NCBI GenBank assembly: GCA_916700875.1
Contig: CAKAKS010000060.1
Span: 2,899,334 to 2,963,333, forward strand
DNA length: 64,000 nucleotides
Source of the DNA: Sebastes aleutianus
Taxonomy: Eukaryota; Chordata; Actinopteri; Perciformes; Sebastidae
Reading direction: 5' to 3'
Position numbers and translations under genes: made by a program. Under the pieces are notes generated by a model that saw only the letters and a list, made by a program, of their open reading frames with translations, searched no databases and was not told the DNA's origin. Every line of letters starts with the position of its first letter. Within the stretch, counting starts at the first letter, position 1. Positions 60,804 through 64,000 of the stretch are shown here, piece by piece.

Positions 60804-63800
60804 GTTAGCTTCGTGCAGGACTGTGCTCACTGCCGGCTGCTAACAGCTAACGTTAACTAGCTCTCGTCCCGCCGATCTCAACATTGATTTGTTATTCACA
60901 AGGTAGCATTATCAGGGACAAAATAGGGTATGTCCCCTGGACGCGGCGATAATGAGTTTACTGCATCCCAAAGACATTTTCTATTATCCCCAGGATAAGA
61001 GGACGCAATTAGTCTCGAGTGGGCTGCTATAGAAAAGTAGCCGTCACGTTTTCAGAATTTTTGCATCGACTCTGTTCCAAAGTGTTGGTTCTCGTGACAT
61101 TTATACCATCACCTCCTGTCTCATAACTGTCTTAACTGTCAAAGCATTCCTACTGAAGCAGAGGAGGTTGAAATTGAAGTGTATTGGTTGGCGAGGTCAG
61201 AATCTGTCTTCCAAAACACAAATAAAGCAAAGTTTGCTTATATCTCCACACTCCACACATTTTGCTCTGTAACTCACACTTTGTCTCAGTTTTATATAAC
61301 TACGATTTAACACCATCTCATCCATTTGATTACTGTGATGTATTCCGTACTGTCATGTTTATACAGAGAGACAACCGGCTTGTCAAGGAGCTAAATAAAC
61401 CTGCATCCTACAACGTGTCAGACACTGAAGCTGCTCTATTCATCAGACTTGTTTTAATCCATCTCCATATGATTCCTCCCCTATCCGCCATACATCCAAG
61501 TCTCAGCAGCCTTATATATAATGTATCCGAACAGAAAAGAAATGGAGGTGACAGAGTCAGTAGTTACTATGATCAAATATCATAGCTGGAGGCTAACTGG
61601 GCATCAGGGCCCACTGACAGACACACTCCACGGGGAATGAAGGGATAGAGAGAGAGAGAGTGAGAGAAGGAGAGAGAGAGGGTGTCTGTAGTATAAGGTA
61701 AAGGATGGCTGTGTGTCGGTATAAATCACCATTGCGGAGGCTAATCTCTCAGGGTCTCTGGCAGGATAAATACTTTGCTTATAGATCCAACACGCCTCAG
61801 TCTCCGCCACTCATTGGGCACGCTCAGTAGGCACAAGGCCTCCCTGGGCACGGTGCTGGCTTTCCCCCTTAAATCATCCCTCATTCTCATCTTTTTTCAC
61901 TCCCTCCTTTCAACACGGCGAGGCTGAGAGGCCGGCTGGGTGACTGGAAGAGGGATGAGAGAGATATCATTCTCATTTCTCTTTATTTCCTCACGCTTCC
62001 CCTCACTGCAAAAAAAAAAGGAAAGAAAGAGAACTCCCTCGCTCTCAATAAGTCTTTTAATCTCATACATCTGATCTTAAAATCTTCTTTTTCTCGAAAT
62101 GAGAAGGTAATTTGGACAGCAGAGATGAGATAATTCCTTTTGGTTACTCATGCAGTTTCACCTGTCACGGGATTTTTTGTTATAAACATGCCACAATATC
62201 TTGAAACAGGGCAGAATATGCAGATTTCTCCACTGGAAACATAGTAAAACAAGAGAAATAATCATCTCTATCTTGCCCGATGACAGATTCTTTACAAAAA
62301 ATAAAGACTTTACTGGAAAAGCTTGTTGAAAGAGATACCTTTTGCAGTGTACCAATCATTCAGCTTTCCTTTTTTCCTCCCTTAACTTTTCCAGCGTACA
62401 AGTGGCAACGTTGAAATAAAATTAGCCTCGCTCCATTGTTTCTGCAGCGACAGGGAGCGTTTTCTCATTTCCAGCACAGTTCACTCTATTGTTGAAACCC
62501 TTACATTTGCTACTGCCTTGCTCTCCATTTTGTATTTGCATGTCCCCTGCTTCACCCCTTTCATCTCTGTGATGGCAAGGTAAAGACATCCTCCCCCCCC
62601 ACTGCCTCCCCTTCCCCTCCCTCGCCGGCCTTCCTCTTCCTCTCTCCTCCCCTCCTCATCCCTCCCTTGTTCCCCCTCTCGGTAATCTGGCCCTGTCTGT
62701 AACAGTGGAGGTGCTGCCTGATTGAAACAAACGGCCACTGATTGCTGATCAGCCAGCTGTAAAGCCTGGCAAGGATATGAGCTAATGAAAAAATGGACCT
62801 GATTTGAGAGGCACCGAGCGTCGCTCACCCTGCTAGCCCTGCTGTCCCCTGCTGTTACCCTCTATCCCTCCATCCCTCCCTCGTCTTCCTCCTATCACCC
62901 CCTCCGCCTCACCCTGTCTGCCCATCATTGTCAGCTATCCTTACTGGGAGGGAGAGAGAAACAGGGAGGGATGTAAAGCATTCGTTGGGGTTGGTTGTTT
63001 AATAGAGGTAAAGAGGAATTAGCAGTAAAGGTGTTGTTATCATATGCATATATGTATGTATATATATATGTCTGTGTGGTGTTTTTAGGACCAAATATCC
63101 TCAAAATTATACAAAGATGACAATGAAATCCCGCAGAATGGGGACATTTCAGTCTTCATTTCAACAAAGGGATGTTTGTGGGTCTTATCAGATACACATT
63201 AGTGAGTGAAACACACATAACTGACCATACTAACGATATAAAGAAGCTCATCCCTCTACAGTATTTGATAGCCTACGGTATGTTTTATATTCTCGCTGTA
63301 ACATCCAACAAGTCATTTTTTTGTAATAAAAGTACAAAGGGTGCTATAATAGCATAGAAAGGGAAATTTGTGCGCATAATGGACCACTTAGGCCACAATG
63401 AACATCTTGTGTTTATTTTTGCACATTTTGATAATTTCTCCTCCCCATTTTGATGCATACAAAGGCACAAAGTAACACACTCTGACCCCCCCATCTTGTA
63501 GGGTCAGCGCTAAAGTGGGCAATAATTGCCTGTGGCAACTCATTAGAATTGGTGATTTGGTGAAAGTAAAGTGGAAAAATAAGAGAAAACACACAAATAA
63601 ATGCATGCGCATACACATGCTGTGTACGCAGATGCATATGCACGCGCACAAAAGCAAGCCCACGCACACATCTACGATGCCAAGACAATAAATTAAAATC
63701 TTCATGACCCTGTGTACACAAAATTAGCCACAGGGCCAACAGACCTGCATTAGAGCAGTGCATAGTAACGGAGAAGAACTCTAATTGGGGGTCATTATTT

Positions 63801-64000
63801 AAGCTGAGAGAGGGAAAAGGCTGAAGACTCTCATTTTCACTCCTCTTTCGCCTTCTTTTTTTATTTGACAGGCGCAGTAAATTAAGAAAGTGGTGATATT
63901 TAATACCTTTTAACCTCCTCGAGACAGTTTTCTGATCAATTACTGGAGCAGGCTGTAATTGTTAGCCTGGATAATGATTCCACATGTGAGAGAGCAGCGC
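60804..64000 (+). other. Downstream non-coding region, last part
   Basis: The segment contains a (GA)n run at 61650-61680, pyrimidine-rich tracts near 62590-62690 and 62850-62900, an octamer at 62534-62541, and complex AT-rich blocks near 62100-62170, 62724-62832 and 63780-63990 that could be regulatory. No gene is supported. Confidence 0.5.

Noticed and set aside
61262..61585. 107-residue plus-strand frame
   Set aside because: It is AT-rich, lacks recognisable homology and lies in non-coding downstream sequence.
1..64000. tRNA, rRNA, microRNA or histone genes
   Set aside because: No tRNA A/B boxes with a foldable clover-leaf, no rRNA segments and no recognised microRNA were seen by eye; a covariance-model scan would be needed to exclude small RNAs.

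Overview
This window is vertebrate, almost certainly from a ray-finned (probably percomorph) fish. The basis is an intact Teashirt zinc-finger homeobox coding exon, vertebrate splice and polyA signals, dense (TG/CA)n and (GA)n microsatellites, and several short interspersed elements of types I recall from percomorph genomes. The species cannot be named from sequence alone.

Layout. At the left edge, on the minus strand, is the first coding exon of zadh2/ptgr3 (prostaglandin reductase 3, 269-579), whose remaining exons lie outside the window. About 2.2 kb away and divergent from it is tshz1 on the plus strand: a 5' leader with a candidate leader intron and four uORFs, a 40-nt first coding exon (2784-2823), a 29.6-kb intron (2824-32425), and one large exon (32426-35937). 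Together they encode a 1183-residue protein with three Teashirt-type zinc fingers, a CtBP-type PIDLS motif, a divergent homeodomain and two C-terminal zinc fingers. The 3' UTR runs to polyA signals near 37.1-37.3 kb. Head-to-head ZADH2-TSHZ1 is the arrangement I know from human chromosome 18q22.3, so this looks like conserved synteny.

The 29.6-kb intron and the roughly 26.7 kb downstream of the gene contain no other exon I can support. They hold complex AT-rich stretches with homeodomain-type TAATTA/TAATTG words and an apparent excess of the POU octamer ATGCAAAT, as expected for regulatory DNA around a developmental transcription factor. The intron is also loaded with TG repeats and has a CpG-dense patch at about 29.6-29.9 kb. 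Transposon remains are mostly non-autonomous: TIR elements at 15.15-15.81, 20.7-21.4 and 21.7-22.1 kb, a 53-bp-arm foldback at 46.0 kb with a half copy at 54.6 kb, an L2-type LINE 3' tail at 49.8-50.4 kb, and a possible solo LTR at 59.4-60.8 kb.

I found no defence system, gene cluster or other clearly undescribed machinery. The most useful observations concern the tshz1 gene model (the N-terminus lies in a tiny distant exon, and a uORF crosses the 29.6-kb splice junction), the CpG patch, and octamer clusters. Conservation claims are inference because no alignment could be run.
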